Shown: positions 42,781-50,731 of the stretch, in pieces
How the letters are laid out: the number at the start of each line of letters is the position of its first letter
Numbering within the stretch: position 1 is the stretch's first letter
Origin: CAVPEW01 sp963703565
GTDB taxonomy: Bacteria > Actinomycetota > Acidimicrobiia > Acidimicrobiales > VFJN01
Direction: 5' to 3'
Assembly: GCA_963703565.1 (NCBI GenBank)
Contig: CAVPEW010000079.1
Location: 4,982 to 68,981 of the forward strand
Length of the DNA stretch: 64,000 bases
Translations under genes and position numbers: made by a program
Notes under the pieces: model-generated
The model's input: only the letters and a program-made list of their open reading frames with translations
Told to the model about the DNA's origin: nothing
The model's database searches: none

Positions 42781-43371
42781 TCAGACCGCGGGAAGGTAGG
42801 CGGGACGAGTCGACTCGTAGCGTTCGATCTCGTCGGTGTGGCGCAAAGTGAGCCCGACGTCGTCGAGGCCCTCGAGGAAGCGTTCGCGGGTCGCGTCGTC
42901 GAGGGCGAACGGCACCTCCAGATCGAGACGTGGCACCGAGAGCAGCCGGCGGTCGACGTCGACGGTGAGAACCAGCGAGGGGTCGGCGTCCACGGCGTCG
43001 AGCAGGGACCGGCCGGTCGCGGAGTCGACCTGGACCGGCACGAGCCCGTTCTTGGTGCAGTTGTTGCGGAAGATGTCGCCGAAGCGGGGGCTGATCACCG
43101 CCCGGAAGCCGTAGTCCATGATCGCCCACACCGCGTGCTCGCGCGAAGAGCCCGTGCCGAAGTTTGGCCCTGCCACCAAGATGGTGGCTCCGGCGAAGCG
43201 CTCGTCGTTGAGCACGAAGGAGCGTTCGTCGCGCCACGAGGAGAACAGCCCGGCGCCGAAGCCGGTGCGCTCCACCCGCTTGAGCCACTCGGCGGGGATG
43301 ATCTGGTCGGTGTCCACGTCGGAGCGGTCGAGGGGCACCGCGGTACCGGTGACCACCTGCACGGCTTGCAT
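42781..43371 (-). CDS. leuD: 3-Isopropylmalate dehydratase small subunit
   Basis: The swivelling domain of isopropylmalate isomerase. The 196-residue protein shows DRSDVDTDQIIPAEWLKRV, ILVAGPNFGTGSSREHAVWA (substrate-binding Ser-Arg) and FGDIFRNNCTKNGLVPV. ATG 43371 overlaps the leuC stop as TGATG. It ends the greA-leuC-leuD run on the reverse strand. The pathway partners leuA and leuB are on the other strand on either side. Confidence 0.94.
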   Translation of the reverse strand: MQAVQVVTGTAVPLDRSDVDTDQIIPAEWLKRVERTGFGAGLFSSWRDERSFVLNDERFAGATILVAGPNFGTGSSREHAVWAIMDYGFRAVISPRFGDIFRNNCTKNGLVPVQVDSATGRSLLDAVDADPSLVLTVDVDRRLLSVPRLDLEVPFALDDATRERFLEGLDDVGLTLRHTDEIERYESTRPAYLPAV

Positions 43372-44798
43372 CAGTCGAGGTCTCCCGGGGTGGCGAAGCG
43401 GCCGGCCACGGCGGTGGCGGCGGCAACGGTGGGCGACACCAGGTGGGTTCGCCCGCCGCGGCCCTGGCGACCTTCGAAGTTGCGGTTGCTGGTGGACGCC
43501 GAGCGCTCGCCGGGCGCCAGCTTGTCGGGGTTCATGGCCAGACACATCGAGCAGCCGGGCTGGCGCCAGTCGAAGCCGGCGTCGATGAAGATCCTGTCGA
43601 GCCCCTCGGCCTCGGCCTGGGCCTTGACCGCGTGCGAGCCGGGGACCACCAGGGTCCTCACCCCCTCGTGGACCCGGCGACCCCGGGCGACCTCGGCCGC
43701 GGCACGCAGGTCCTCGATCCGGGCGTTGGTGCACGAGCCGATGAACACGGTGTCCACGGCTATCTCGCGCATCGGCGTCCCCGGCTCGAGGCCCATGTAC
43801 GCCAGGGCCCGACCGGCCGCTTCGCGCGCCGAGGATTCGTCGAAGGAGTCGGGTTCGGGCACCGCGCCCTCGATGGTGACCACCTGGGCGGGGTTCGTGC
43901 CCCAGGTCACCTGGGGGGTCAGGGTGGTGGCGTCGAGGTGGACCTCGCGGTCGAAGACCGCGCCGTCGTCGGTGGGCAGCGTCGACCAGTCGGCCACCGC
44001 CTCGTCCCAGTCGCGGCCGTGCGGGACGTTGGGTCGACCCTCGAGGTAGGCGAACGTGACGTCGTCGGGGGCGATGAGACCAGCCTTGGCGCCGCCTTCG
44101 ATCGACATGTTGCAGATCGTCATGCGGCCCTCCATCGACAGGGATCGGATGGTGGACCCGCGGTACTCGATGATCGAGCCGATGCCGCCGCCGGTGCCGA
44201 TCAGGCCGATCACCGCCAGCACCACGTCCTTGGCTGTGACCCCCTCGCCCAGGTCCCCCTCGACGGTCACGGCCATGGTGCCCGGGCGCGCCTGGAGCAG
44301 GGTCTGGGTCGCCAGGACGTGTTCGACCTCGCTGGTGCCGATGCCGAAGGCCAGGGCCCCGAACGCACCGTGGGTCGAGGTGTGGCTGTCTCCGCAGACG
44401 ATCGTGGAACCGGGCAGGGTGCGGCCCTGTTCGGGTCCGATGATGTGCACGATGCCCTGGCCGGGATCACCCATGCCGTAGTGGGTGATCCCGAACTGGG
44501 CCGTGTTGGCCGCCAGGACCTCGAGCTGGCGCGCCGAGATCGGGTCCTCCACGGGACCGTCGATCGCCTCGGTCGGCACGTTGTGGTCCGCGGTGGCCAC
44601 GGTCAGCTCGGGGCGGCGCACCCCTCGGTGGGCCAGGCGCAACCCGTCGAAGGCCTGAGGGCTCGTCACCTCGTGGACCAGATGAAGGTCGATGTAGAGC
44701 AGGTCGGGCTCTCCGGGCGCCCTCCGTACCACGTGGCGGTCCCAGATCTTGTCGCTGAGGGTCCGCGCGGCTCGGGAGGTGCCGGAGGGGGATGCCAC
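43371..44798 (-). CDS. leuC: 3-Isopropylmalate dehydratase large subunit
   Basis: Aconitase-type enzyme of leucine synthesis. The 475-residue protein starts at GTG 44798 with SDKIWDRHVVRR, and the iron-sulfur cysteines are in TIVCGDSHTSTHGAFGALAF, VFIGSCTNARIEDLR and QPGCSMCLAMNPDKL, followed by STSNRNFEGRQGRGGRTHLV. Full length and intact. It starts 3 nt after the greA stop, so it is co-transcribed with greA and not preceded by an attenuator of the kind found before leuA and leuB. Confidence 0.95.
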   Translation of the reverse strand: MASPSGTSRAARTLSDKIWDRHVVRRAPGEPDLLYIDLHLVHEVTSPQAFDGLRLAHRGVRRPELTVATADHNVPTEAIDGPVEDPISARQLEVLAANTAQFGITHYGMGDPGQGIVHIIGPEQGRTLPGSTIVCGDSHTSTHGAFGALAFGIGTSEVEHVLATQTLLQARPGTMAVTVEGDLGEGVTAKDVVLAVIGLIGTGGGIGSIIEYRGSTIRSLSMEGRMTICNMSIEGGAKAGLIAPDDVTFAYLEGRPNVPHGRDWDEAVADWSTLPTDDGAVFDREVHLDATTLTPQVTWGTNPAQVVTIEGAVPEPDSFDESSAREAAGRALAYMGLEPGTPMREIAVDTVFIGSCTNARIEDLRAAAEVARGRRVHEGVRTLVVPGSHAVKAQAEAEGLDRIFIDAGFDWRQPGCSMCLAMNPDKLAPGERSASTSNRNFEGRQGRGGRTHLVSPTVAAATAVAGRFATPGDLD

Positions 44799-44800
44799 CG

Positions 44801-45271
44801 TCAGACCGCCTCTACGGCTTCGACGAACACGGCCAGCTCGGCACCGCTGGGGGCGGTGAAGCGCACGCGATCGCCCGGGCTCGCTCCGTTGAGGGCTTGA
44901 CCCAGCGGGGATCCAGGGCTGATCACGTCGAGGTCCTGGCGCTCCTCGATGGAGCCGAACAGGAACCGCTCGGTGTCGTCGTCACCCTCGTAGCGGATCG
45001 ACACGACCGTGCCGGGGCCCACGACGTCCCCGCCGGCTCCCTCGACGATCTCGGCGTTGTCGATCATGGCCGCCAGTTGGCGGATGCGGCCTTCCATCTT
45101 GCCCTGCTCCTCCTTGGCGGCGTGGTAGTCGCCGTTCTCGGAGAGGTCGCCGAGCTCGCGGGCCGCTTCGATCTTGCGGGCGATCTCCACCCGACCCCTG
45201 GTGACGAGGTCCTCGTGCTCGGTCCGGAGGCGGTCGAAGGCCGCCCGCGACAGGTGCTGGGTCTGAGCCAT
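44801..45271 (-). CDS. greA: Transcription elongation factor GreA
   Basis: GreA enters the RNA polymerase channel and promotes cleavage of stalled transcripts. The 156-residue protein has the coiled-coil with the acidic tip in ARELGDLSENGDYHAAKEEQ, and the C-terminal SPGSPLGQALNGASPGDRV typical of the FKBP-like domain. ATG 45271 has TACGCT 9 nt upstream. The operon with leuC and leuD is unusual but the 3-nt spacing makes it firm. Confidence 0.94.
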   Translation of the reverse strand: MAQTQHLSRAAFDRLRTEHEDLVTRGRVEIARKIEAARELGDLSENGDYHAAKEEQGKMEGRIRQLAAMIDNAEIVEGAGGDVVGPGTVVSIRYEGDDDTERFLFGSIEERQDLDVISPGSPLGQALNGASPGDRVRFTAPSGAELAVFVEAVEAV

Positions 45272-45280
45272 GGCGCGACG

Positions 45281-45286
45281 AGCGTA
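45281..45286 (-). promoter_or_regulatory. Probable -10 element (TACGCT) of greA-leuC-leuD
   Basis: TACGCT on the reverse strand ends 9 nt before the greA ATG. It lies in the 30-nt gap after the acyl-CoA synthetase gene and so would allow independent expression of greA-leuCD. Confidence 0.35.
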
Positions 45287-45301
45287 GTGGGGTGCGTCCG
45301 G

Positions 45302-46840
45302 TCAACTCACCTGGCGATCCCGGCCCTCCCAGTACGGGGCGCGCAGCTTGAACTTCTGCAGCTTGCCCGTGGCAGTGCGGGCAAGCTCCTCGCGCAGCTC
45401 GATACGGGTGGGGCACTTGTAGCCGGCCAGGCGCTGCTTGCACCACGCCCGGAGCTCGTCCTCGCCAGCGGTCGCCCCCGCGGCCAGCACGACCAGAGCG
45501 ATCACGGTCTCCCCCCACCGCTCATCGGGCACGCCGATGACCGCCACCTCGGCGACCGCGGGGTGCGAGAACAGCACGTCCTCGACCTCGATCGACGAGA
45601 CGTTCTCCCCGCCGGAGATGATCACGTCCTTCTTGCGGTCGCTGATCGTCAGGTACCCGTCCTCGTCGATCGTTCCACCGTCGCCGGTGTGGAACCACCC
45701 GCCGGCCAGCGCCTCCTGGGTCGCCTCGGGCTGGTTCCAGTAGCCGGCCAGCACGTGGTTGCCTCGTGCGAGCACCTCGCCCTGGCTGTCGGTGCGGACC
45801 TCGATGCCCACCGCGGGCACGCCGGCGCGGCTGAGCCGGGCAGCACGCTCGGCGGGCTCTAGGTCGTCCCACTCCGGACGGGACCGGTTGACGGTGAGCA
45901 GCGGTGCCGTCTCGGTCAACCCGTAGATCTGGATGAACTCCCAGCCCAGCTCGGTCTCGACGCGCTCGATGGTGCGAGTGGGCGGCGGCGCCCCCGCCAC
46001 CACGATGCGGGTGCGGCCCTGACCCGGGATCTCGCCGGGCCAGTCGGCGGCGGCGTCGAGCACCATCGAGACCACGGTTGGGGCACCGCAGAGCAGGGTG
46101 ACGCCGTGCTCGTCGACGCGGCGCAGCACCTCGGTGCCGTCGACCTTTCGCAGCACGACCTGGGGCACGCCCATGGCTGTCAGGGCATGGGGCATCCCCC
46201 ATCCGTTCGCGTGGAACATCGGCAGGGTGTGCAGGTACACGTCGCGGTCGCTGATCCCGACGTGCCATCCGAACACGGCGGCGTTGGTCCACAGGTTGCG
46301 GTGGGTCATCTCCACGCCCTTGGGGCGCGCCGTGGTGCCGCTGGTGTAGTTGATGGTGGCCGTGGCGTCCTCGTCGGGGTCGACCCAGGGCTCGGGCTCG
46401 GCGCCGTGGGCGTAGATCCGGTCGTCGGTCGCGGTTCCCAGCACGATCCGGTGGGCGACCTGGATCCCCGCGGTCGCCTCGTCGAGCTCCGGGTCCACGA
46501 GCAGGACCGTCGCCCCCGAGTGGCCGACGATGTAGTCGATCTCGTCACGGCGCAGGCGGAAGTTGATGGGCACCAGCACCCGGCCGAACCCGCTCACGCC
46601 GAAGAAGCTCACCAACAGCCGGGCCGAGTTGTGCGACACCACGGCCACCCGCTCGCCGCGGCCCACCCCCAACCCGTCGAGGGCCGCCGCCTGGGCCCGT
46701 GCCAGCTCGCGCATGCGGGCGTAGGTGAGCCGGCCCAGGTCGCCGCCGGGGGCGCCGGGCTCGTCGAAGACGCCCACCCGTTCGCCGTAGACGGCCGCGG
46801 CGCGGTCGAGATGTCCCCCGATGGTGAGCGGTGTGCGCAC
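45302..46840 (-). CDS. AMP-binding acyl-CoA synthetase
   Basis: A 512-residue adenylate-forming enzyme. The AMP motif is TINYTSGTTARPKGVEMTHRN, then QIYGLTETAPLLT, GWFHTGDGGTIDEDGYLTIS, DRKKDVIISGGENVSSIEVE and the adenylation Lys in TATGKLQKFKLR. The family is that of medium/long-chain or cinnamate-type acyl-CoA ligases (FadD3/DitJ-like); the acid cannot be predicted. GTG 46840 is just before TPLTIGGHLDRAAAVYGERV; upstream sequence is arginine-rich and probably not translated. It is divergent from the leuB leader. Confidence 0.88.
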   Translation of the reverse strand: MRTPLTIGGHLDRAAAVYGERVGVFDEPGAPGGDLGRLTYARMRELARAQAAALDGLGVGRGERVAVVSHNSARLLVSFFGVSGFGRVLVPINFRLRRDEIDYIVGHSGATVLLVDPELDEATAGIQVAHRIVLGTATDDRIYAHGAEPEPWVDPDEDATATINYTSGTTARPKGVEMTHRNLWTNAAVFGWHVGISDRDVYLHTLPMFHANGWGMPHALTAMGVPQVVLRKVDGTEVLRRVDEHGVTLLCGAPTVVSMVLDAAADWPGEIPGQGRTRIVVAGAPPPTRTIERVETELGWEFIQIYGLTETAPLLTVNRSRPEWDDLEPAERAARLSRAGVPAVGIEVRTDSQGEVLARGNHVLAGYWNQPEATQEALAGGWFHTGDGGTIDEDGYLTISDRKKDVIISGGENVSSIEVEDVLFSHPAVAEVAVIGVPDERWGETVIALVVLAAGATAGEDELRAWCKQRLAGYKCPTRIELREELARTATGKLQKFKLRAPYWEGRDRQVS

Positions 46841-46924
46841 GTCATTACCCCCTGCGATCCGATGCCCCCGGGACCGTACCGCCCAGACCCGCCGGCGCAC
46901 CGCCCGAGCCTGGCGGACGCCCGC

Positions 46925-46954
46925 TTGACCGGCCGCAGCGGCGATCGGCACACT
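46925..46954 (+). promoter_or_regulatory. Promoter of the leuB-ilvE-cimA attenuator leader
   Basis: TTGACC (46925-46930), 18-nt spacer, CACACT (46949-46954), then 8 nt to the leader GTG at 46963. CACACT is also seen 6 nt before the methyltransferase start at 5870. Confidence 0.5.
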
Positions 46955-46962
46955 TGCGCCCG

Positions 46963-47001
46963 GTGCACGTCGTCCTGACCGCCGTACGAATCATCACCTA
47001 G
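46963..47001 (+). CDS. leuB-ilvE-cimA leader peptide VHVVLTAVRIIT
   Basis: A 12-codon ORF from GTG to TAG encodes VHVVLTAVRIIT with Val-Val-Leu, Val and Ile-Ile codons. All three branched-chain amino acids are thus represented, fitting the operon below, which serves leucine (leuB), all three (ilvE) and isoleucine (cimA). The ending (ATC ATC ACC TAG CGCACGC) parallels the ilvBNC leader end (GTC ACC TAG CGCACGC). No Shine-Dalgarno is seen and the transcript is probably leaderless. Confidence 0.7.
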   Translation: MHVVLTAVRIIT

Positions 47002-47063
47002 CGCACGCCGTCGACTACGGCGTGCGCTTCGGACCGTCCACCTCGGTGGGCGGTTCTTCTTTT
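47001..47063 (+). terminator. Attenuator hairpins of leuB-ilvE-cimA
   Basis: Hairpin 1 is a perfect 10-bp stem, GCGCACGCCG (47001-47010) with CGGCGTGCGC (47018-47027), beginning at the last base of the leader stop. The terminator pairs CCGTCCAC (47034-47041) with GTGGGCGG (47046-47053), one G-U pair, CTCG loop, followed by TTCTTCTTTT. Same order and spacing as in the ilvB and leuA leaders. Confidence 0.78.
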
Positions 47064-47139
47064 CCCGGGCCGGGGTGCGCCGGCCGGCCCGGTCCGGCCG
47101 GGCGGCGAGGATCGATCGCAAGCGACACTAGGAGTGAAG

Positions 47140-48129
47140 GTGGCCCATAGGGTCGGAGTGATCCCAGGTGACGGCATCGGCCCCGAGGTGGTGGCCGAGG
47201 CGCTGAAGGTCGTGGCCGCCGCGGGTGTCGAGCTGTCCACGGTCGACTACGACCTGGGCGGTGCGCGCTACCTGCGCGACGGCACCGTGCTGCCCGACAG
47301 CGTGCTCGAGGAGTGGCGGGCGCTCGACGCGCTGCTGCTGGGGGCGGTCGGCACCCCCGAGGTGCCCCCCGGAGTGATCGAGCGGGGGCTGCTGCTCAAG
47401 ATGCGCTTCGAGCTCGACCTCTACGTGAACCAGCGCCCGTTCCGATCGCCCGACGCGAGCGTCGACATGGTCGTGGTGCGTGAGAACACCGAGGGTCCCT
47501 ACGTGGGCGAGGGGGGCGTCCTGCGCCGAGGCACCCCCAACGAGGTCGCCACCCAGGGGTCGGTCAACACCCGCATGGGCGTCGAGCGCTGCGTGCGCTA
47601 CGCGTTCGACCTGGCGAGCCGGCGCGTGGATCGCCACCTGACGCTGGTGCACAAGACCAACGTGTTGACCTTCGCGGGCGACCTGTGGGACCGCACCTTC
47701 CGCGAGGTCGCCGCCGAGCACCCTGAGGTGGCAACCGCCTACCACCACGTCGACGCTGCCTGCATCTACTTCGTGTCGGACCCGGGTCGCTACGACGTGC
47801 TCGTGACCGACAACCTCTTCGGCGACATCCTCACGGATCTGGGCGGTGCCGTGTCCGGAGGGATCGGCTTCGCCTGCTCGGCCAACCTCAACCCCGCCCG
47901 GACGGGCCCGTCGATGTTCGAGCCCGTGCACGGCTCGGCTCCTGACATCGCCGGCACCGGCACGGCCAATCCCGTCGCGGCGATCCTCTCGGCGGCGATG
48001 ATGTGCGACTACCTGGGCGAGGCGGACGCCGCAGCCCGCATCCGATCAGCGTGCGCCGAGATCCCCGTCGGGGGGAGCGACGCGCGCACCACGTCCGAGA
48101 TCGGCGACCTCGTCGCCGCCGGCGTCTGA
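47140..48129 (+). CDS. leuB: 3-Isopropylmalate dehydrogenase
   Basis: Oxidatively decarboxylates 3-isopropylmalate. The 329-residue protein has VGVIPGDGIGPEVVAEALKV, VVVRENTEGPYVGEGG, HKTNVLTFAGDLWDRTF (Lys), DNLFGDILTDLGG and MFEPVHGSAPDIAGTGTANP. It is of the actinobacterial short type, which also resembles tartrate/isocitrate dehydrogenases. GTG 47140 is preferred since AGGAG lies 5 nt upstream; GTG 47134 would overlap that site. It is the first gene after the attenuator and heads leuB-ilvE-cimA. Confidence 0.92.
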   Translation: MAHRVGVIPGDGIGPEVVAEALKVVAAAGVELSTVDYDLGGARYLRDGTVLPDSVLEEWRALDALLLGAVGTPEVPPGVIERGLLLKMRFELDLYVNQRPFRSPDASVDMVVVRENTEGPYVGEGGVLRRGTPNEVATQGSVNTRMGVERCVRYAFDLASRRVDRHLTLVHKTNVLTFAGDLWDRTFREVAAEHPEVATAYHHVDAACIYFVSDPGRYDVLVTDNLFGDILTDLGGAVSGGIGFACSANLNPARTGPSMFEPVHGSAPDIAGTGTANPVAAILSAAMMCDYLGEADAAARIRSACAEIPVGGSDARTTSEIGDLVAAGV

Positions 48130-48152
48130 CGCGATCCGTACTGGAGATCCCG

Positions 48153-49070
48153 ATGCCCATCACCCCCACCGAGAAGATCTGGATGAACGGCGAGCTCGTC
48201 GACTGGGACGACGCCCGGATCCACGTCCTGACGCACTCCCTGCACTACGGGATGGGGGTGTTCGAGGGGATCCGTGCCTACGAGACCGATCAGGGACCTG
48301 GCGTGTTCCGGCTCACCGACCACATCGTGCGCCTCGACCGCTCCGCCCGCATCCTGGGCATGGAGCTGCCCTACAGCGTCGAGGAGATCGTCGAGGCGAC
48401 CAAGCTGACGGTGGCGTCCTCGGGCCTCGATGCCTGCTATATCCGCCCGATCGCGTACTTCGGCTATGGCGAGATGGGCCTCAACACCCTGCCCTGCTCG
48501 GTCGACGTGTCCATCGCATGCTGGCCCTGGGGGGCCTACCTGGGCGACGACGCGCTCACGGCGGGGGTCCGCATGAAGATCTCGTCGTGGACGCGCCTCG
48601 GGCACAACTCGATGCCCCCGGCCTCCAAGACGACCGGCAACTACGTCAACTCGTCACTGGCCAAGGTGGAGGCGCTGCGGGCGGGCTACGACGAGGCGAT
48701 CATCCTCGCCCCCGGCGGCAACGTCTCGGAGTGCACCGGCGAGAACGTCTTCGTCGCCCGTCACGGCCGGCTGATCACCCCGCCCCTCGCCGCGGGGGCG
48801 CTCGAGGGCATCACGCAGGACACCGTGATGGCGATCGCCGCCGACCTGGGCATCGAGACCGCGTTCGGCGAGCTGTCGCGCTCGGACCTCTACATCGCCG
48901 ACGAGATGTTCGTCTGCGGAACCGCCGCGGAGGTCTCCGCCGTGCGTTCGGTCGACGACCGCGAGCTCCCCTGCCCCGGACCGCACACCCTGGCGATCGC
49001 CGAGGAGTACGGCCGGGTGGTGAGGGGCCGTGTCGACCGTTACAAGGACTGGGTCGAGTTGTGTCGCTGA
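48153..49070 (+). CDS. ilvE: Branched-chain amino acid aminotransferase
   Basis: Last step of Val, Leu and Ile synthesis. The fold-type IV protein (305 residues) starts with EKIWMNGELVDWDDARIHVL, has HYGMGVFEGIRAYET, the PLP lysine region ASKTTGNYVNSSLAKVEA and NVSECTGENVFVARHG, GITQDTVMAIAADLG. ATG 48153 has a CTGGAG site 6 nt upstream. It follows leuB by 23 nt and overlaps cimA by 10 nt. Confidence 0.93.
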   Translation: MPITPTEKIWMNGELVDWDDARIHVLTHSLHYGMGVFEGIRAYETDQGPGVFRLTDHIVRLDRSARILGMELPYSVEEIVEATKLTVASSGLDACYIRPIAYFGYGEMGLNTLPCSVDVSIACWPWGAYLGDDALTAGVRMKISSWTRLGHNSMPPASKTTGNYVNSSLAKVEALRAGYDEAIILAPGGNVSECTGENVFVARHGRLITPPLAAGALEGITQDTVMAIAADLGIETAFGELSRSDLYIADEMFVCGTAAEVSAVRSVDDRELPCPGPHTLAIAEEYGRVVRGRVDRYKDWVELCR

Positions 49071-50722
49071 ACGATCCCGTCCCCCTGGACCCGCCCGTGC
49101 CCGAACGGGTCGAGGTCTTCGACACCACGCTGCGCGACGGCGCCCAGTTCGAGGGCATCTCGCTGACCGTCGAGGACAAGCTCGCCGTGGCCCAGGCCCT
49201 GGAGCACCTGGGCGTGGCCTGGATCGAGGGGGGCTACCCGCAGGCCAACCCCAAGGACGAGGAGTTCTTCCGCCGGGCTCCCTCCGAGCTCGACCTCCGC
49301 TGCGCCACGCTGGTGGCGTTCGGCTCGACTCGCCGGCCCGCCGGGCGCGCCGACGTGGACCCGACGCTGGCCGCGCTTGTGGGGGCGGGCACGTCGACGG
49401 TGTGCATCGTGGGCAAGTCATGGGACTTCCACGTCGAGCGCGCCCTGGGCACCAGCCTTGCGGAGGGTGTGGCCATGGTCGCCGACTCGGTGCGCTTCCT
49501 CGTCGCGGCCGGGCTGCGGGTCTTCTTCGACGCCGAGCACTTCTTCGACGGCTACAAGCACAACGCCGAGTACGCGCTGGCGGTCCTGGAGGCGGCGGCC
49601 ACCGAGGGGGCCGCCTGCCTGGTGCTGTGCGACACCAACGGCGGGTCACTGCCCCACGAGGTCCAGCGCATCACCGGCGAGGTCGCGGCCTACTTCGGTC
49701 CCGACCAGCAGCTCGGCATCCACACCCAGAACGACTCGGGCTGCGCTGTCGCCAACTCGCTCGCAGCCGTCCTGGGCGGGGCCACGCAGCTGCAGGGCAC
49801 CGTGAACGGCTACGGGGAGCGGACCGGCAACGCCAACCTGATGACCTGCATCCCCGACCTGGAGGTCAAGCTCGGGGTGCGCTGCCTGCCCGAGGGCCGA
49901 CTCGAGCGGCTCACCGCCGTGTCGCGTCGGGTGGCCGAGCTGGTCAACCTGCCCCCGCACCCGGCGGATCCCTACGTGGGCACGTCCGCGTTCGCCCACA
50001 AGGGCGGCCTACACACCTCGGCGCTGGGCAAGGCCGGCGGCGCCACCTACGAACACGTCGACCCCACCCGGGTCGGCAACCACACCCGCGTGCTGGTCTC
50101 GGACCTGGGGGGGCGCGCCGGGATGGTCATGAAGGCCTCAGAGCTGGGCGTGGAGCTCGACGCGCACGCAGCGGGGCTGCTCAGCGAGGACCTCAAACGG
50201 CTCGAAGCCGACGGCTTCGTGTACGAGGCGGCCGACGCCAGCCTGGAGCTGCTCATGCGCCGCGCCACGGGATGGCGCCAGGACTTCTTGAGGGTGGAGG
50301 GCTACCGGGTCACCACCTACCACCGCCCCGGCTCGGACCCTGCCGACCTCGAAGCGCCCGAGCTACCCGCACAGATCGACACCGAGGCCACCGTCAAGCT
50401 CTGGGTCGGCGACCGGCGGCTCGTCGCGGTCGGCGAGGGCAACGGGCCGGTCAACGCCCTCGACGAAGCTCTGCGTCGGGTGCTGGTCGACCCCTATCCC
50501 CGCCTGTCCGAGCTTCACCTGACCGACTACAGGGTGCGGGTGCTCGATGGTGTCGTCGACACAGGGGCAGTGGTGCGCGTGCTGATCGGCTGGAGCGACG
50601 GGGCGCAGACCTGGACCACCATCGGCGTGTCCGCCAACATCATCGAGGCCTCCTGGCAGGCCCTGATGGACGGCGTGGTGTGGGGCCTGCTCCATGGAGA
50701 CCACGGTCACGGACCGGGGTAG
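49061..50722 (+). CDS. cimA: Citramalate synthase
   Basis: Condenses pyruvate and acetyl-CoA to citramalate, a threonine-independent start of isoleucine synthesis. The 553-residue protein has VFDTTLRDGAQFEGISLTVE, WIEGGYPQANPKDEEFF, CLVLCDTNGGSLPHEV, LGIHTQNDSGCAVANSLA and NGYGERTGNANL, and a LeuA-type regulatory domain. The GGYPQANPKD and HTQNDSG forms distinguish it from leuA and homocitrate synthase. GTG 49061 overlaps ilvE. Ile codons in the leader upstream fit an isoleucine role. Confidence 0.9.
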   Translation: MSLNDPVPLDPPVPERVEVFDTTLRDGAQFEGISLTVEDKLAVAQALEHLGVAWIEGGYPQANPKDEEFFRRAPSELDLRCATLVAFGSTRRPAGRADVDPTLAALVGAGTSTVCIVGKSWDFHVERALGTSLAEGVAMVADSVRFLVAAGLRVFFDAEHFFDGYKHNAEYALAVLEAAATEGAACLVLCDTNGGSLPHEVQRITGEVAAYFGPDQQLGIHTQNDSGCAVANSLAAVLGGATQLQGTVNGYGERTGNANLMTCIPDLEVKLGVRCLPEGRLERLTAVSRRVAELVNLPPHPADPYVGTSAFAHKGGLHTSALGKAGGATYEHVDPTRVGNHTRVLVSDLGGRAGMVMKASELGVELDAHAAGLLSEDLKRLEADGFVYEAADASLELLMRRATGWRQDFLRVEGYRVTTYHRPGSDPADLEAPELPAQIDTEATVKLWVGDRRLVAVGEGNGPVNALDEALRRVLVDPYPRLSELHLTDYRVRVLDGVVDTGAVVRVLIGWSDGAQTWTTIGVSANIIEASWQALMDGVVWGLLHGDHGHGPG

Positions 50723-50731
50723 CTTTCGGGC

